This document shows positions 8,668 to 18,091 of a stretch of 64,000 bases of DNA, piece after piece (positions within the stretch are counted from its first letter, which is position 1; every line of letters begins with the position of its first letter). The notes beneath the pieces were generated by a model that did not search any database, had not been told where the DNA came from, and saw only the letters and a list, made by a program, of their open reading frames with translations. The translations under genes and the position numbers were made by a program. The DNA is taken from NCBI RefSeq assembly GCF_020166335.1, contig NZ_JAIUJR010000008.1, positions 62,001 through 126,000 of the forward strand, read 5' to 3'. The stretch is from Winogradskyella alexanderae (GTDB lineage: Bacteria; Bacteroidota; Bacteroidia; Flavobacteriales; Flavobacteriaceae).

Positions 8668-9897
8668 TTATTTTAATTCGAAGCCTATATGGCCTAAATC
8701 CTCCCAAAACCCTGGATACGACTTGCTAACTACATGAGCATCTTTAATTGTCAAGGTAGTTTTAAGTCCCAAAGGTGCAAATGCCATTGCCATACGATGG
8801 TCATTATAAGTTGCAACGTTAACATTTTCCCCTATTTCATTGGATGCCTTGAGATGTAATGAATTTTCTGTAATACTAACCTCAGCGCCAAATTTTTCAA
8901 GTTCAGTTTTAAGTGCAACAAGCCTATCTGTTTCTTTAATTTTTAAAGTATGTAATCCTGTTAAACTACAAGTCCTTCCACTTCCAAAAGCCGTGACCAC
9001 AATAGTCTGCGCTATGTCTGGAGCATCACTTAAATCCAATTCTATTGGATTTTCGGAATCATATTGATTCGTTTTCTTTAGTATAATCGAATCATTATTA
9101 TAGGTTGTTTGTACACCAAACATCTTGTAAATCTCGGCTAAGACAGCGTCACCTTGTAAGGAATTTTTCTTGTATGATGAAAGCTCTATTTCAGTATTTA
9201 TATTACTCAACGCAACCACACTATAGAAATAGGATGCCGAAGACCAGTCGGACTCAACAACTAATTTTTTCCTCTTTGGTTTACCATAAAGTGGATTTAC
9301 ACTAATTGTATTTCCTATAAACTGAGTTTCAATTCCTATTTCATTTAATAAAGAAAGGGTCATTTTGATATAAGGAACCGATGTAATTTCACCGTCTAAT
9401 TTTAGAGTAATACCATTTTTTAGTGTTGATGCTATTAACAATAACGCGGAAATATACTGACTGCTCACGTTTGCTTGAAGTGACACTTTATCTTTTGATA
9501 ATGGTTTACCAACAATCTTAAGAGGTGGATAACCTTCCTTTTCCAAGTAGAAGATTTCCGCCCCTAATTCCCTCAACGCATCAACAAGAATTTTTATTGG
9601 TCGTTCTTTCATACGTTTTGATCCTGTAAGCACAATTTCTCTTTCTACTTGGGTCGAAAAATAAGCGGTTAAAAAACGCATTGCTGTACCTGCGTGATGA
9701 ATATCAATGACGGTATCAGTAGATTTTAATGCCTTTTGCATCAACACAGAGTCATCAGAATTTGAAAGGTTGAAAACTTGAATTTCTGGATAAAGTGCCT
9801 GAAGTAAGAGTAAGCGGTTAGACTCGCTCTTAGAACCCGTTATTTCAATCTTTGATTTTGGATGAATTTTAGATGTTTTGAGTAGTTGTATATCCAT
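8668..9897 (-). CDS. aroA: 3-phosphoshikimate 1-carboxyvinyltransferase (EPSP synthase)
   Basis: This enzyme joins shikimate-3-phosphate and PEP in the shikimate pathway. Diagnostic blocks are the N-terminal [26 protein letters not shown] (canonical GNAGTAMRPL, here with HHAGT and F for P), [16 protein letters not shown] and [14 protein letters not shown]. At 409 residues it is slightly shorter than the E. coli enzyme, as is common in Bacteroidota. Its ATG is directly preceded by the U-tract of a strong hairpin (9898-9923), with no room for a conventional promoter. Expression must come from read-through or from within the upstream gene. Confidence 0.92.
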   Translation of the reverse strand: MDIQLLKTSKIHPKSKIEITGSKSESNRLLLLQALYPEIQVFNLSNSDDSVLMQKALKSTDTVIDIHHAGTAMRFLTAYFSTQVEREIVLTGSKRMKERPIKILVDALRELGAEIFYLEKEGYPPLKIVGKPLSKDKVSLQANVSSQYISALLLIASTLKNGITLKLDGEITSVPYIKMTLSLLNEIGIETQFIGNTISVNPLYGKPKRKKLVVESDWSSASYFYSVVALSNINTEIELSSYKKNSLQGDAVLAEIYKMFGVQTTYNNDSIILKKTNQYDSENPIELDLSDAPDIAQTIVVTAFGSGRTCSLTGLHTLKIKETDRLVALKTELEKFGAEVSITENSLHLKASNEIGENVNVATYNDHRMAMAFAPLGLKTTLTIKDAHVVSKSYPGFWEDLGHIGFELK

Positions 9898-9923
9898 AAA
9901 AAAATTCCCGCATTTTGCGGGAA
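9898..9923 (-). terminator. Hairpin plus U-tract abutting the aroA start codon
   Basis: On the minus strand TTCCCGCA (9923-9916) pairs perfectly with TGCGGGAA (9912-9905) over a 3-nt loop. Seven T follow (9904-9898), then the aroA ATG at 9897. It looks like a rho-independent terminator for the mazG gene but leaves aroA with no leader of its own. Confidence 0.75.
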
Positions 9924-9928
9924 TAAAA

Positions 9929-10255
9929 TTACTTTAATTTCTCATTATTATGATGCCTATTGTGGTCGCGTTTTGTTTTTTTATCCATTTTTCTGTCAAA
10001 AGCCTCTTGCAGGTCAATCCCTGTTTGATTGGCAAGGCAGAGCACAACAAAAACAACATCTGCTAATTCTTCTCCAAGGTCTTTGTCCTTATCACTTTCT
10101 TTCTCGCTCTGTTCGCCATAGCGCCTAGCAATAATTCGCGCTACCTCACCTACCTCTTCTGTTAGTTGAGCCATATTGGTTAGCTCATTAAAATAGCGCA
10201 CACCGTGCTCTTTTATCCAATGGTCTACTACTTCTTGTGCGTTTTTGATCTCCAT
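9929..10255 (-). CDS. MazG-like nucleotide pyrophosphohydrolase
   Basis: This 108-residue all-alpha protein has the MazG-type metal-binding pattern: LTEEVGEVARI (ExxE) at about 28-38 and LGEELADVVFVVLCLAN (ExxD) further on. Such enzymes hydrolyse NTPs or dNTPs to monophosphate and pyrophosphate, which cleans the nucleotide pool. It is a single-domain form, much shorter than E. coli MazG. It starts 3 bp after the dtd stop region and is cotranscribed with dtd and rsgA. The basic, His-rich C-terminus (KKTKRDHNRHHNNEKLK) is not part of the fold. Confidence 0.85.
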   Translation of the reverse strand: MEIKNAQEVVDHWIKEHGVRYFNELTNMAQLTEEVGEVARIIARRYGEQSEKESDKDKDLGEELADVVFVVLCLANQTGIDLQEAFDRKMDKKTKRDHNRHHNNEKLK

Positions 10256-10258
10256 GAT

Positions 10259-10711
10259 TTATTCTCTGTTTTTTGAATCTATAATTATGGTAACCGGCCC
10301 ATCGTTTACCAAGTTCACTTTCATATCGGCACCAAACTCACCGGTTTGTATAGGCTTACCCAATGTGTATTGAAGTTCTTCAACAAACTTCTCATACAAC
10401 GGTATAGCAACATCTGGTTTGGCAGCTTTGATATAACTAGGCCTATTACCTTTTTTGGTACTTGCATGCAATGTAAACTGGCTTACTGCGATAATCTCTC
10501 CACCTAAGTCTAATATCGATTTATTCATTACATTGTTCTCATCAGGGAAAATCCTAAGATTTACAATTTTATTGCACAACCAATTAATATCTTCATGATT
10601 ATCCTCATTAACAACTCCCAAAAGCACTAAAAGACCATTGCCTATTGACGCCACTTCCTTATCACCAATTATTACCGAAGCTTCTGAAACTCTTTGAATC
10701 ACAACCCTCAT
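10259..10711 (-). CDS. dtd: D-aminoacyl-tRNA deacylase
   Basis: Dtd cleaves D-amino acids from mischarged tRNAs. The 150-residue length and the motifs MRVVIQRVSEASV, AVSQFTLHASTKKGNRPSY (the SQxT active-site loop) and VNDGPVTI (the Gly-cisPro loop, here DGP) identify it securely. It overlaps rsgA upstream by 4 bp and is 3 bp from the MazG-like gene, so the three form a translationally coupled quality-control and assembly operon. Confidence 0.95.
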   Translation of the reverse strand: MRVVIQRVSEASVIIGDKEVASIGNGLLVLLGVVNEDNHEDINWLCNKIVNLRIFPDENNVMNKSILDLGGEIIAVSQFTLHASTKKGNRPSYIKAAKPDVAIPLYEKFVEELQYTLGKPIQTGEFGADMKVNLVNDGPVTIIIDSKNRE

Positions 10712-11658
10712 AAGTTATCCCAATTATCAGTTCTATAACTTTCTTCCTCACCTTCTAATATTTGCAGATAACTTCTGTATCTTGAATAGGAAATGTCATC
10801 GTTTTCCAATGCCTCCTTCACAGCACATTTAGGTTCTTTTAAATGCAAGCAATTATTGAATTTACAGTCTTGTTTTAAAGCAAAAAATTCCGGAAAATAA
10901 TCGCCTACTTCCTCCTGTTCCATATCCACAACGCCAAAACCTTTTATACCTGGAGTATCAATAATCTTTGCATCAAAACTAAGATCAAACATTTCAGCAA
11001 ATGTTGTGGTATGTTGACCTTGCATATGCTGTTCTGAAATTTCTTTGGTCTTTAAATCAAGAGAAGGTTCTATTGCATTTACCAAAGTAGATTTACCGAC
11101 ACCCGAATGCCCACTAAACATACTTACTTTATTCTCCATCAATGCTTTCACCTTATCCACATTTTCACCTGTTACTGCAGAAATTTCAATACACTCATAA
11201 CCAATTTTTCGATACAGACTGGCCAAATATTTTACCTCAAGTAATTCATCCTCATTATAGGTGTCTATTTTATTGAAAAGCAGTATGGTTTTGATTGAGT
11301 AAGCTTCTGCTGTTACTAAAAACCGATCAATAAAACTTGTAAAGGTCTGGGGATTATTAATAGTAATTAAAAGAAAGACCTGGTCTATATTTGAAGCAAT
11401 AATATGTGTTTGCTTAGATAGCTTAACGGATTTACGGACGATGTAGTTCTTGCGTTCCTCAATGCGATTAATTACACCTGTCTCCTCATTATTTTTGGTC
11501 TCCAACTCGAATTGTACAATATCACCAACGGCTATAGGATTGGTACTCTTAATGTCGTCAATTCTAAAACGACCTTTAATTCTACATTGGTAAAACTTAC
11601 CATTCATGGTTTTAACTGAGTACCAGCTCCCTGTAGATTTATAAACCGTTCCGACCAT
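10708..11658 (-). CDS. rsgA: Ribosome small-subunit-dependent GTPase A
   Basis: RsgA is a circularly permuted GTPase that checks late 30S assembly. An N-terminal OB fold (GTVYKSTGSWYSVK, then VGDIVQFE) is followed by G4 (LLFNKIDT), then G1/P-loop (SGHSGVGKSTLVN) and G3 (DTPGIKGFG), the permuted order typical of the family. A zinc domain closes the protein (CKFNNCLHLKEPKCAVKEA). An ATG at 11667 is also in frame; 11658 (MVGTVYKS) is preferred because it matches the usual family N-terminus. It is the first gene of the leftward run. Confidence 0.94.
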   Translation of the reverse strand: MVGTVYKSTGSWYSVKTMNGKFYQCRIKGRFRIDDIKSTNPIAVGDIVQFELETKNNEETGVINRIEERKNYIVRKSVKLSKQTHIIASNIDQVFLLITINNPQTFTSFIDRFLVTAEAYSIKTILLFNKIDTYNEDELLEVKYLASLYRKIGYECIEISAVTGENVDKVKALMENKVSMFSGHSGVGKSTLVNAIEPSLDLKTKEISEQHMQGQHTTTFAEMFDLSFDAKIIDTPGIKGFGVVDMEQEEVGDYFPEFFALKQDCKFNNCLHLKEPKCAVKEALENDDISYSRYRSYLQILEGEEESYRTDNWDNL

Positions 11659-11667
11659 TGTTAACAT

Positions 11668-11990
11668 TAATCATAACAAAGAAACAATAATTAAGAATAA
11701 ACCAATAATAATAATTCAATTTGAATTACTATTTCCTGCATCAGGACAAACCTTTTGTAATCTTGTTTCATTTTTGCAGATACAAAATAGTATAGAAATA
11801 CCTTCCTTTACATATACAATATCAATCAAAGACGATAAGCTTGAACAATTTAAATGAACTTATGAAATTCAATTTTAAAATTCAGGAAAAATATTTGACC
11901 AAAAATTTCTAAATATTGAAATGATCTGATTTTTATCTCTATTCGAAAAAAAGTAGTATTTTTTGTTTTATTGCCTAAAATTATTACAAA
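11668..11990. other. 323-bp intergenic region between divergent rsgA and cls
   Basis: This very A+T-rich spacer must hold the promoters of both the leftward rsgA run and the rightward cardiolipin synthase gene. TTTTG/TTTTTG clusters occur near 11750-11780, but no pair with the usual -33/-7 spacing could be fixed. No RNA gene, convincing small ORF or long inverted repeat was seen. Confidence 0.4.
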
Positions 11991-13436
11991 ATGGAATTTA
12001 GTAATGTTATCCTTATTATCTATGTTATTATACTGATAATCATTTGCTTAAGAATAATTCTTAATACCACAACACCAAGTAAGGGTTTAGCTTATTTACT
12101 ATTAATATTTTCATTGCCTATTGTTGGAATTATATTTTATTTAAGCGTTGGATTAAACTACAGAAAGCGCAAACTGTATCAAAAAAAAATAGATATTGAT
12201 AGTAAAGCATTGCCCCAATTAAAGGAAAAAAGCCTTTACTACACTGAGAGTTTATTACGTAGACATAAGGCTAAACTTGCCATTTTCTACCCTCTTGCTC
12301 AATTTCTTAGTAATAAGCATATCATATCAGACAATAATGATGTTAAACTTCTGTTCAATGGGGAAAAGACTTTTCCGGAAATATTAAAAAGTTTAAAGTT
12401 AGCAAAGCATCATATTCATTTTGAATACTATATCTATGAGAATGATATTATAGGAAATGAAATTGCTCAAATTCTCATTTCTAAAGCAAGGGAAGGTGTT
12501 GAAGTTCGGTTTATATACGATGACTTTGGGAGTAAAAATATCCGATCAAATATTGTAAAAAAGCTTCAAAAAAATGGTGTTGAGGCTTATGCATTCAACA
12601 AAATTAATTTTGTTCAACTAGCAAATAGGCTCAACTACAGAAACCATAGAAAGATAATCGTTATTGATGGCGTAATTGGCTATGTTGGTGGTATTAACAT
12701 CTCTGACAAATATATAAATCCAACCAAAACAAATGTCTATTGGAGAGACACGCATTTAAAGATTCAAGGCAATGCGGTTTTTAATCTCCAATACACATTT
12801 TTAACAGACTGGAATTTTTGCTCTAAGCAAAATCTTGGGTTTTCGAGTGATTTTTTCCCAATAGATGAGATGAAACTCAAAAAAGGTGAAGAATTGGTTC
12901 AAATTGTATCAAGCGGACCTGATACGGACCATCCGAACATTATGTATTCATTAATACAATCAATTCTTTTGGCTAAAAAAGAAATCTTGATCACCACACC
13001 ATATTTAATTCCTAACAATTCTTTCTTGAATGCGCTAAAAATAGCCGCATTAAGTAATGTAAGTATAAAAATTATAGTTCCTAAGGTTTCAGATTCAATT
13101 ATTGTTGGAGTCACGACTACCTCATTTTTTGAGGAGCTACTCGAAGTTGGTATTAAGATATATCGCTATAATAAAGGATTTGTACACGCCAAAACTATGG
13201 TATGTGATGAATTGGTATCACACGTTGGTACTGCAAACTTAGACAATCGTAGTTTTGAATTGAATTTTGAGATTAATGCTATAGTATTTAATGAAAAAAC
13301 AGCAAAATCACTGAAAATACAATTTGAAAAGGATTTGAAAGATTCAAAAGAAGTTTATCTTAACAATTGGAAAAAAAGACCTTTCTTCCGATTATTAATA
13401 GAGAAAATTCTTCATCTTTTTTCCTCATTAATGTAA
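11991..13436 (+). CDS. cls: Cardiolipin synthase (phospholipase D superfamily)
   Basis: The 481-residue protein has two N-terminal transmembrane helices (about 4-24 and 33-54, the PLDc_N anchor). Two HKD motifs follow: H219-x-K221-x4-D226 (HRKIIVID) and H399-x-K401-x4-D406 (HAKTMVCD), each followed by the expected Gly/Asn-rich segment (YVGGINISD; VGTANLDNRS). It condenses two phosphatidylglycerol molecules to cardiolipin at the inner membrane. Length and order are standard for bacterial Cls. The next gene, an MscS channel, lies 80 bp downstream on the same strand, so both may serve membrane-stress adaptation. Confidence 0.93.
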   Translation: MEFSNVILIIYVIILIIICLRIILNTTTPSKGLAYLLLIFSLPIVGIIFYLSVGLNYRKRKLYQKKIDIDSKALPQLKEKSLYYTESLLRRHKAKLAIFYPLAQFLSNKHIISDNNDVKLLFNGEKTFPEILKSLKLAKHHIHFEYYIYENDIIGNEIAQILISKAREGVEVRFIYDDFGSKNIRSNIVKKLQKNGVEAYAFNKINFVQLANRLNYRNHRKIIVIDGVIGYVGGINISDKYINPTKTNVYWRDTHLKIQGNAVFNLQYTFLTDWNFCSKQNLGFSSDFFPIDEMKLKKGEELVQIVSSGPDTDHPNIMYSLIQSILLAKKEILITTPYLIPNNSFLNALKIAALSNVSIKIIVPKVSDSIIVGVTTTSFFEELLEVGIKIYRYNKGFVHAKTMVCDELVSHVGTANLDNRSFELNFEINAIVFNEKTAKSLKIQFEKDLKDSKEVYLNNWKKRPFFRLLIEKILHLFSSLM

Positions 13437-13516
13437 TTTAGACAAACCAAATTTGTAATGTACATAATACCCATCCAAAGTTAACTTTCTTTAAGGTGCT
13501 AAAAACTAAATTCAAA

Positions 13517-15298
13517 ATGAAATGCAATATATCAGCTCTTATCACAGCGTTAGTAATTTTCGGTCTTCTGTCTTGTAATAGTTTATTTGGGCAAAATATT
13601 ATAACAAATCAAAGTATTGATTCTACGGAAATTAAAGTTAATAAAACTGATCCTCTAGGTCGTTTAACTCCTCGAAGTTGTATTGATGGTTTTTTTAAAT
13701 CCATAGCTAATAACAACTACTTAAAAGCTTCAAAATACATTAATTATCCCGTGAATATAGAAACGGATAATGATAGCATAATGATAGCGCTTGTTAAAAA
13801 GTTTGAAGTAGTTTTAAATAAGCATGGCAAAATCGATCCTGTAAGAATATTAAATAATTCAACCGAAGGTAATAATAATGATGGTTTGGGCCTCAATTTT
13901 GAGAATGTTGGCACCCTAGAATTAGACCAAAATACGGCACCCTTTTTACTCGAAAAAGTCAAATTAGATAACAATCTTAAAATATGGTTGATTTCTAGTG
14001 AAACTTCAGGTAATATTATTAACTACCTCAATAATAATATTAACTACTACAACAATTACACATCCACCAACAATAAGTATTCTAAATGGTTAGGTGCCCC
14101 TGCCCTTGACTGGTTAGCTATGATCATTCTGGCCTTAGCTTCCTATGTTTTAGCTTGGTTAATTACTGTTATAATCTCGTTTTTTGTAAGGTCATTTTGG
14201 AAAAATTTTAAGCAAAGTAAGTATAGTAGGTTTCTCAGAGCTTTACTAATTCCGCTTCGTTTAGTTTTTACAGTCTTAATTGTCTTGAATATTTCAAGAA
14301 TTCTAGGACTGTCAATTGTGGTGAGGCAAGCATTTGGTGTTATAAACCTCATACTAATGTGGACTGCATTGTTCATTTTTATCTGGTTACTAATTGACGC
14401 CCTTTCTTCTTTTGCCGATGATCGTTTGCGAGAACGACAGATTTTTAGTGGTCTTTCTGCCATATCATTCCTTAAAAACAGTGCAAAATTTTCCTTGATC
14501 ATTATTGCCATATTGATCATTTTTGAAACCTTAGGATTCAATATCACAGCTGGGATTGCGGCCTTAGGTGTTGGCGGTATTGCTTTAGCCCTTGGTGCTC
14601 AGAAAACTGTAGAAAATATCGTTGGTGGATTGTCTGTTGTCTTTGACCAGCCTGTAAGTGTTGGTGACTTCTGTAAATTTGGAAATACCTTAGGGACCGT
14701 CGAAAAAATAGGCATGCGCTCCACTAGAATTAGAACCACAGCAAGGACTGTGGTTACAATACCTAATGCTGATTTTTCATCACAAATAATTGAAAACTTT
14801 GCTAAACGTGATATGTTTCTATTTCAAACCACTATTGGATTGAGATATGAAACATCGACCAATCAAATGCGATACATCCTTATTGAATTAAGAAATTTAT
14901 TGTATGCACATCCAAAAGTAGATCGAAATCCAGCCAGAGCAAGATTCATTGGTTATGGCAGTGATGCACTTAATGTAGAGTTGTATGCATATATTCTAGC
15001 TGCCGATTGGAATGAGTTTTTAGCGGTACAAGAAGACATTAATTTAAGAATTGCAGAAGTTGTAGAGTCTAGCGGTAGTGGTTTTGCATTTCCATCACAA
15101 ACAGTTTACCTTTCTAAGGATCAAGGACTTTCAGAATCTAAAAAGAAAGCTGCCGAAGAGAAAGTTCAAAAATGGATTGATGATGACGAACTCCAAATGC
15201 CTGAGTTTGATGAAAATACAATAGTCAAAATTGAAAATACAATTCAATATCCTATTAGAAAATCAAATAATAATTCAGAAAACGAACAGAAGTTATAA
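13517..15298 (+). CDS. Large MscS-family mechanosensitive channel with N-terminal exported domain
   Basis: From ATG 13517 the protein has 593 residues; a GTG seven codons earlier (13496) is possible but would spoil the signal sequence. After a signal or lipobox-like segment (GLLSCNSLFGQ) comes a periplasmic domain of about 170 residues, then several membrane helices. The conserved MscS pore and beta domain follows (GLGQ-like ALGVGGIALALGAQKTVENIVGG, then VGDFCKFGNTLGTVEKIGMRSTRIRT and VTIPNADF). It should open under turgor to protect against hypo-osmotic shock. The extra exported domain makes it larger than E. coli MscS (286 residues), closer to YbiO/MscK-type channels. Confidence 0.88.
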   Translation: MKCNISALITALVIFGLLSCNSLFGQNIITNQSIDSTEIKVNKTDPLGRLTPRSCIDGFFKSIANNNYLKASKYINYPVNIETDNDSIMIALVKKFEVVLNKHGKIDPVRILNNSTEGNNNDGLGLNFENVGTLELDQNTAPFLLEKVKLDNNLKIWLISSETSGNIINYLNNNINYYNNYTSTNNKYSKWLGAPALDWLAMIILALASYVLAWLITVIISFFVRSFWKNFKQSKYSRFLRALLIPLRLVFTVLIVLNISRILGLSIVVRQAFGVINLILMWTALFIFIWLLIDALSSFADDRLRERQIFSGLSAISFLKNSAKFSLIIIAILIIFETLGFNITAGIAALGVGGIALALGAQKTVENIVGGLSVVFDQPVSVGDFCKFGNTLGTVEKIGMRSTRIRTTARTVVTIPNADFSSQIIENFAKRDMFLFQTTIGLRYETSTNQMRYILIELRNLLYAHPKVDRNPARARFIGYGSDALNVELYAYILAADWNEFLAVQEDINLRIAEVVESSGSGFAFPSQTVYLSKDQGLSESKKKAAEEKVQKWIDDDELQMPEFDENTIVKIENTIQYPIRKSNNNSENEQKL

Positions 15299-15310
15299 AG
15301 AATAAAAGCA

Positions 15311-16339
15311 TTACCACTCCCAACCAATTCCTGTTCTTAGGATATAATCGGTATCGCTTGCATTTAATGCTGGTCGGTTATCATAATTCAATGAAAATCC
15401 TATACGAATAAACAGATCCCAAGGTAGATCATATTTAATATCTATATTGGTGTCAGCTCGAAAACGCCCTTTTTCAGTCATCCCACTGTATCCCATAAAA
15501 ACAAAGGCTAAATTAAAATCTTGAATATCATACAAATTCAATTCCGTTCCATAAAAAGCCTCCCAGGTATTGCGATTACTGCCAGTATTAGTAAAGCGTT
15601 CCAGATTATTATTAACTCCGGCTTTTAAGCCCCAATAGGCCCTATTGGTTGCATATAGGTAGTTTCCAACACCTAGTTGGGTGTTAGCCCGTAAATCAAT
15701 CTTTTGCTCTGTATTAGAAAGTGTATAGATACTGGCAATACCGTACCATTTTTTAATTAATAATCGACTGTATTTGAGCAAACCATCGGTTCGCTTTACA
15801 GGTTCGGTATTAGTTTGCGACGCCCGAAGGATATTGTAGGATGCTTCAACAGTAGATTTACTGGTTTTATAACCCATGGAACTTCGCAGTGAAAATTGAC
15901 GGACATCCTGAGCTTTAGTCAAATTAAATCCAAGCTCTGCCGCTGCACTAAAACGATTGGAAAAGCCTTCCTTAAATTGCTTTAAATAGACAATATCCTT
16001 TTTAGGACAAACAATGTAAGTGGTGTCTGCGTCAAAGACTCGTACCTCGTCATCTGACACCGATTCAATTTGACCTTCATAAATCTCTGTTCTTATACTA
16101 ACTAGAAAAACAGAGCTAGTCTGAATTCTTTTGATTTGTAACCATTTAATCTTAAAATTCTCATCCCCATCTAAAGCATCAATTTCAAGCATCCCTCTTT
16201 CCATTTTCTTAATCTCACCAATAATTTTGGTCCCCGAGCTAAAAACTAGCGTATCAGATTGAGCCATACCTTTCAACGTGCAAACCAAAGGTAATAGCAC
16301 CGAAAGAATTGAATATAAGTGCTTTAATAATGTATTCAT
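15311..16339 (-). CDS. DUF481-type outer-membrane protein
   Basis: The 342-residue protein has a signal peptide ending near GMAQ (residue 26). Two short SH3-like repeats at about 30-115 follow (SGTKIIGEIKKMERGMLEI and IRTEIYEGQIESVSDDEVRVF). A C-terminal antiparallel beta-barrel of about 215 residues ends in GIGWEW. This fits DUF481 (salt-induced outer-membrane) proteins. Its start overlaps the stop of the amidohydrolase gene by 4 bp, so it is the last gene of the eleven-gene leftward cluster. It meets the MscS gene tail-to-tail with a 12-bp gap. Confidence 0.75.
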   Translation of the reverse strand: MNTLLKHLYSILSVLLPLVCTLKGMAQSDTLVFSSGTKIIGEIKKMERGMLEIDALDGDENFKIKWLQIKRIQTSSVFLVSIRTEIYEGQIESVSDDEVRVFDADTTYIVCPKKDIVYLKQFKEGFSNRFSAAAELGFNLTKAQDVRQFSLRSSMGYKTSKSTVEASYNILRASQTNTEPVKRTDGLLKYSRLLIKKWYGIASIYTLSNTEQKIDLRANTQLGVGNYLYATNRAYWGLKAGVNNNLERFTNTGSNRNTWEAFYGTELNLYDIQDFNLAFVFMGYSGMTEKGRFRADTNIDIKYDLPWDLFIRIGFSLNYDNRPALNASDTDYILRTGIGWEW

Positions 16340-18051
16340 TTACCAAATATTACTTTACCGTCCTTTATGGTTTTCAAAACTTTAACACCTTTTAAATCTT
16401 CGGGATTTACCTTTAGCGGATTCTTTTCTAAGATTACAAAATCTGCAACTTTACCAGGTTCCAGAGACCCTTTCAAATTCTCATCAAAATGCTCATATGC
16501 GGCATGGATAGTAATTGCCTTAAGCGCCTGATAAGGTGTTGCTCTTTCGGCATCACCAACAATCACACCATTGCGGGATTCGCGGTTTACTGCAGACCAG
16601 ACGGTCATCATTGGATTTAATGGTGTTACGGTTGCATCGGAGTGATTAGTGTACTTAATGCCCAATTTATCAGCTGAGGCTATAGGACTAAGAAAGCCTG
16701 CTCGTTCTTTGCCCAAATTCTCTATGTGAACATCTCCCCAAAAATAAGCATGATTGGTAAAAAAAGATGGTAATATATTATAATCTACATATTTCTGAAG
16801 CTGATCGGGTCTTACGAACTGAGAATGAATAATCACCGTTCTGCGATCTTTGTCTAAAGATTGTTCTAACACTTTACAAGCATTTTCATGTGCTGCTATA
16901 GCCATATCAATAGAAGCATCGCCGTTGCAGTGAATAAATAATTGATTGTTGTTTTTATACCCAGTAATAAATAATTTGTTCATGGCTTCCTGAGTTAGGC
17001 TTGGTAAACCCGTGCAGTTTTCTTCACAACCATCGACTGGCGTTAAATATGGCTTTGTGAAAAATGCTGTTTTTCCTTGTGGCGAACCATCACCTATTAG
17101 CTTAGTACCTTGTACTTTGAAACGATTACCATACGTGTTGAATGTAATAGTGCTATCCTTTAAATTTTGTTCTAATTCTGAATAACCGGCTAAGGCAATA
17201 AGGTCTATTATCATATTGCCGGCATCGGCTTGTTTCTGATAAAATTTAATCTTTCGTCTGTTGATCAGTCCATCCTGTGCAGTAGTAATGCCATTTTCAG
17301 CATAATAATTTTGGGTAGCAATGAAAAAGCCTTCGGCTTTGGTTTCAAGAATTTGAAGCATATTACCTACAAAAGGATACATAGCCGTTTCTTGAACTAA
17401 CCCATTTGGCTCATTTGAATCTGGATATCTTCCAATATTCCCGCCTGGTGGATTAACACTTTCAGAAGTCACATTCATCATCTTGAGCGCCATACCGTTT
17501 GCAACACCCATATGACCACTGGTGTGGTCCAAATAAACAGGATTGTTTGGCAGAACCTCATCTATTTCTTTATTGGTTGGATGTCGCCCTTCTTCTAATA
17601 AATTCTCGTCATAACCCCATGCAAAAATCCATTCGCCGTCAGGAATCTTCTTTTCGATCTTATAACGTTTTAACATCTCTAGTATCTGAGGGATATTAGT
17701 AACCTCGCCAACTGGTGGCGGACTAATATTAAGCTGACCCATTGTATTAGAGACTTTTTCAAAGTGACTATGCGGATCAATAAATCCAGGAAGCATGGTA
17801 TTTCCATTTAGATTGATTTTTTTTGCTCCAACATAATTATCTTCGGCATCTTTCATACTGCCAACGAAAACTATTTTACCATCCTGCTCCACCACAACTT
17901 CTGCATATTCAGGCGTAACTGAGGCCATAGTTATAATATCGCCATTGTAATAGAGGTTTGCATTCGTCTCCGTTTGTTCTGTTTTTTTTGAATCTGCACA
18001 TCCTATATTTAGAAATGCTATGATCCCTAAGAGAAAAATATTCTTATTCAT
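16336..18051 (-). CDS. Exported amidohydrolase (Amidohydro_3 / YtcJ-like), lipoprotein
   Basis: The 571-residue protein begins with a lipoprotein signal (AFLNIGC, Cys18). The amidohydrolase TIM barrel is marked by GFIDPHSH (metal HxH), LDHTSGHMGVANG, the mid-barrel histidines in LFIHCNGDASID and VIIHSQFV, and the catalytic aspartate in TNHSDATVTPLNP. The C-terminal LEPGKVADFVILEKNPL block is family-typical. Substrates of this branch are mostly unknown amides or N-acyl compounds. It sits 40 bp after the MscS gene and is coupled to the DUF481 gene. Confidence 0.85.
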   Translation of the reverse strand: MNKNIFLLGIIAFLNIGCADSKKTEQTETNANLYYNGDIITMASVTPEYAEVVVEQDGKIVFVGSMKDAEDNYVGAKKINLNGNTMLPGFIDPHSHFEKVSNTMGQLNISPPPVGEVTNIPQILEMLKRYKIEKKIPDGEWIFAWGYDENLLEEGRHPTNKEIDEVLPNNPVYLDHTSGHMGVANGMALKMMNVTSESVNPPGGNIGRYPDSNEPNGLVQETAMYPFVGNMLQILETKAEGFFIATQNYYAENGITTAQDGLINRRKIKFYQKQADAGNMIIDLIALAGYSELEQNLKDSTITFNTYGNRFKVQGTKLIGDGSPQGKTAFFTKPYLTPVDGCEENCTGLPSLTQEAMNKLFITGYKNNNQLFIHCNGDASIDMAIAAHENACKVLEQSLDKDRRTVIIHSQFVRPDQLQKYVDYNILPSFFTNHAYFWGDVHIENLGKERAGFLSPIASADKLGIKYTNHSDATVTPLNPMMTVWSAVNRESRNGVIVGDAERATPYQALKAITIHAAYEHFDENLKGSLEPGKVADFVILEKNPLKVNPEDLKGVKVLKTIKDGKVIFGK

Positions 18052-18091
18052 AGTTTTACATTTTATCTAATTGAAACTTGTATATATTAAA

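Noticed and set aside
8597-8707. Upstream extension of the queA reading frame by 37 codons
   Set aside because: It would overlap the end of aroA and adds residues with no QueA similarity; [15 protein letters not shown] at 8596 is the family N-terminus.
9898-10010. Search for an aromatic leader peptide before aroA
   Set aside because: The hairpin resembles the pheA attenuator, but no short ORF with Phe, Tyr or Trp runs lies upstream; the region is the basic, His-rich end of the MazG-like gene.
13477-13488. AAAGTTAACTTT palindrome before the large MscS gene as a further response-regulator site
   Set aside because: It holds a single GTTAAC without phased copies or a correctly spaced -7 box, so chance in A/T-rich DNA is likely.
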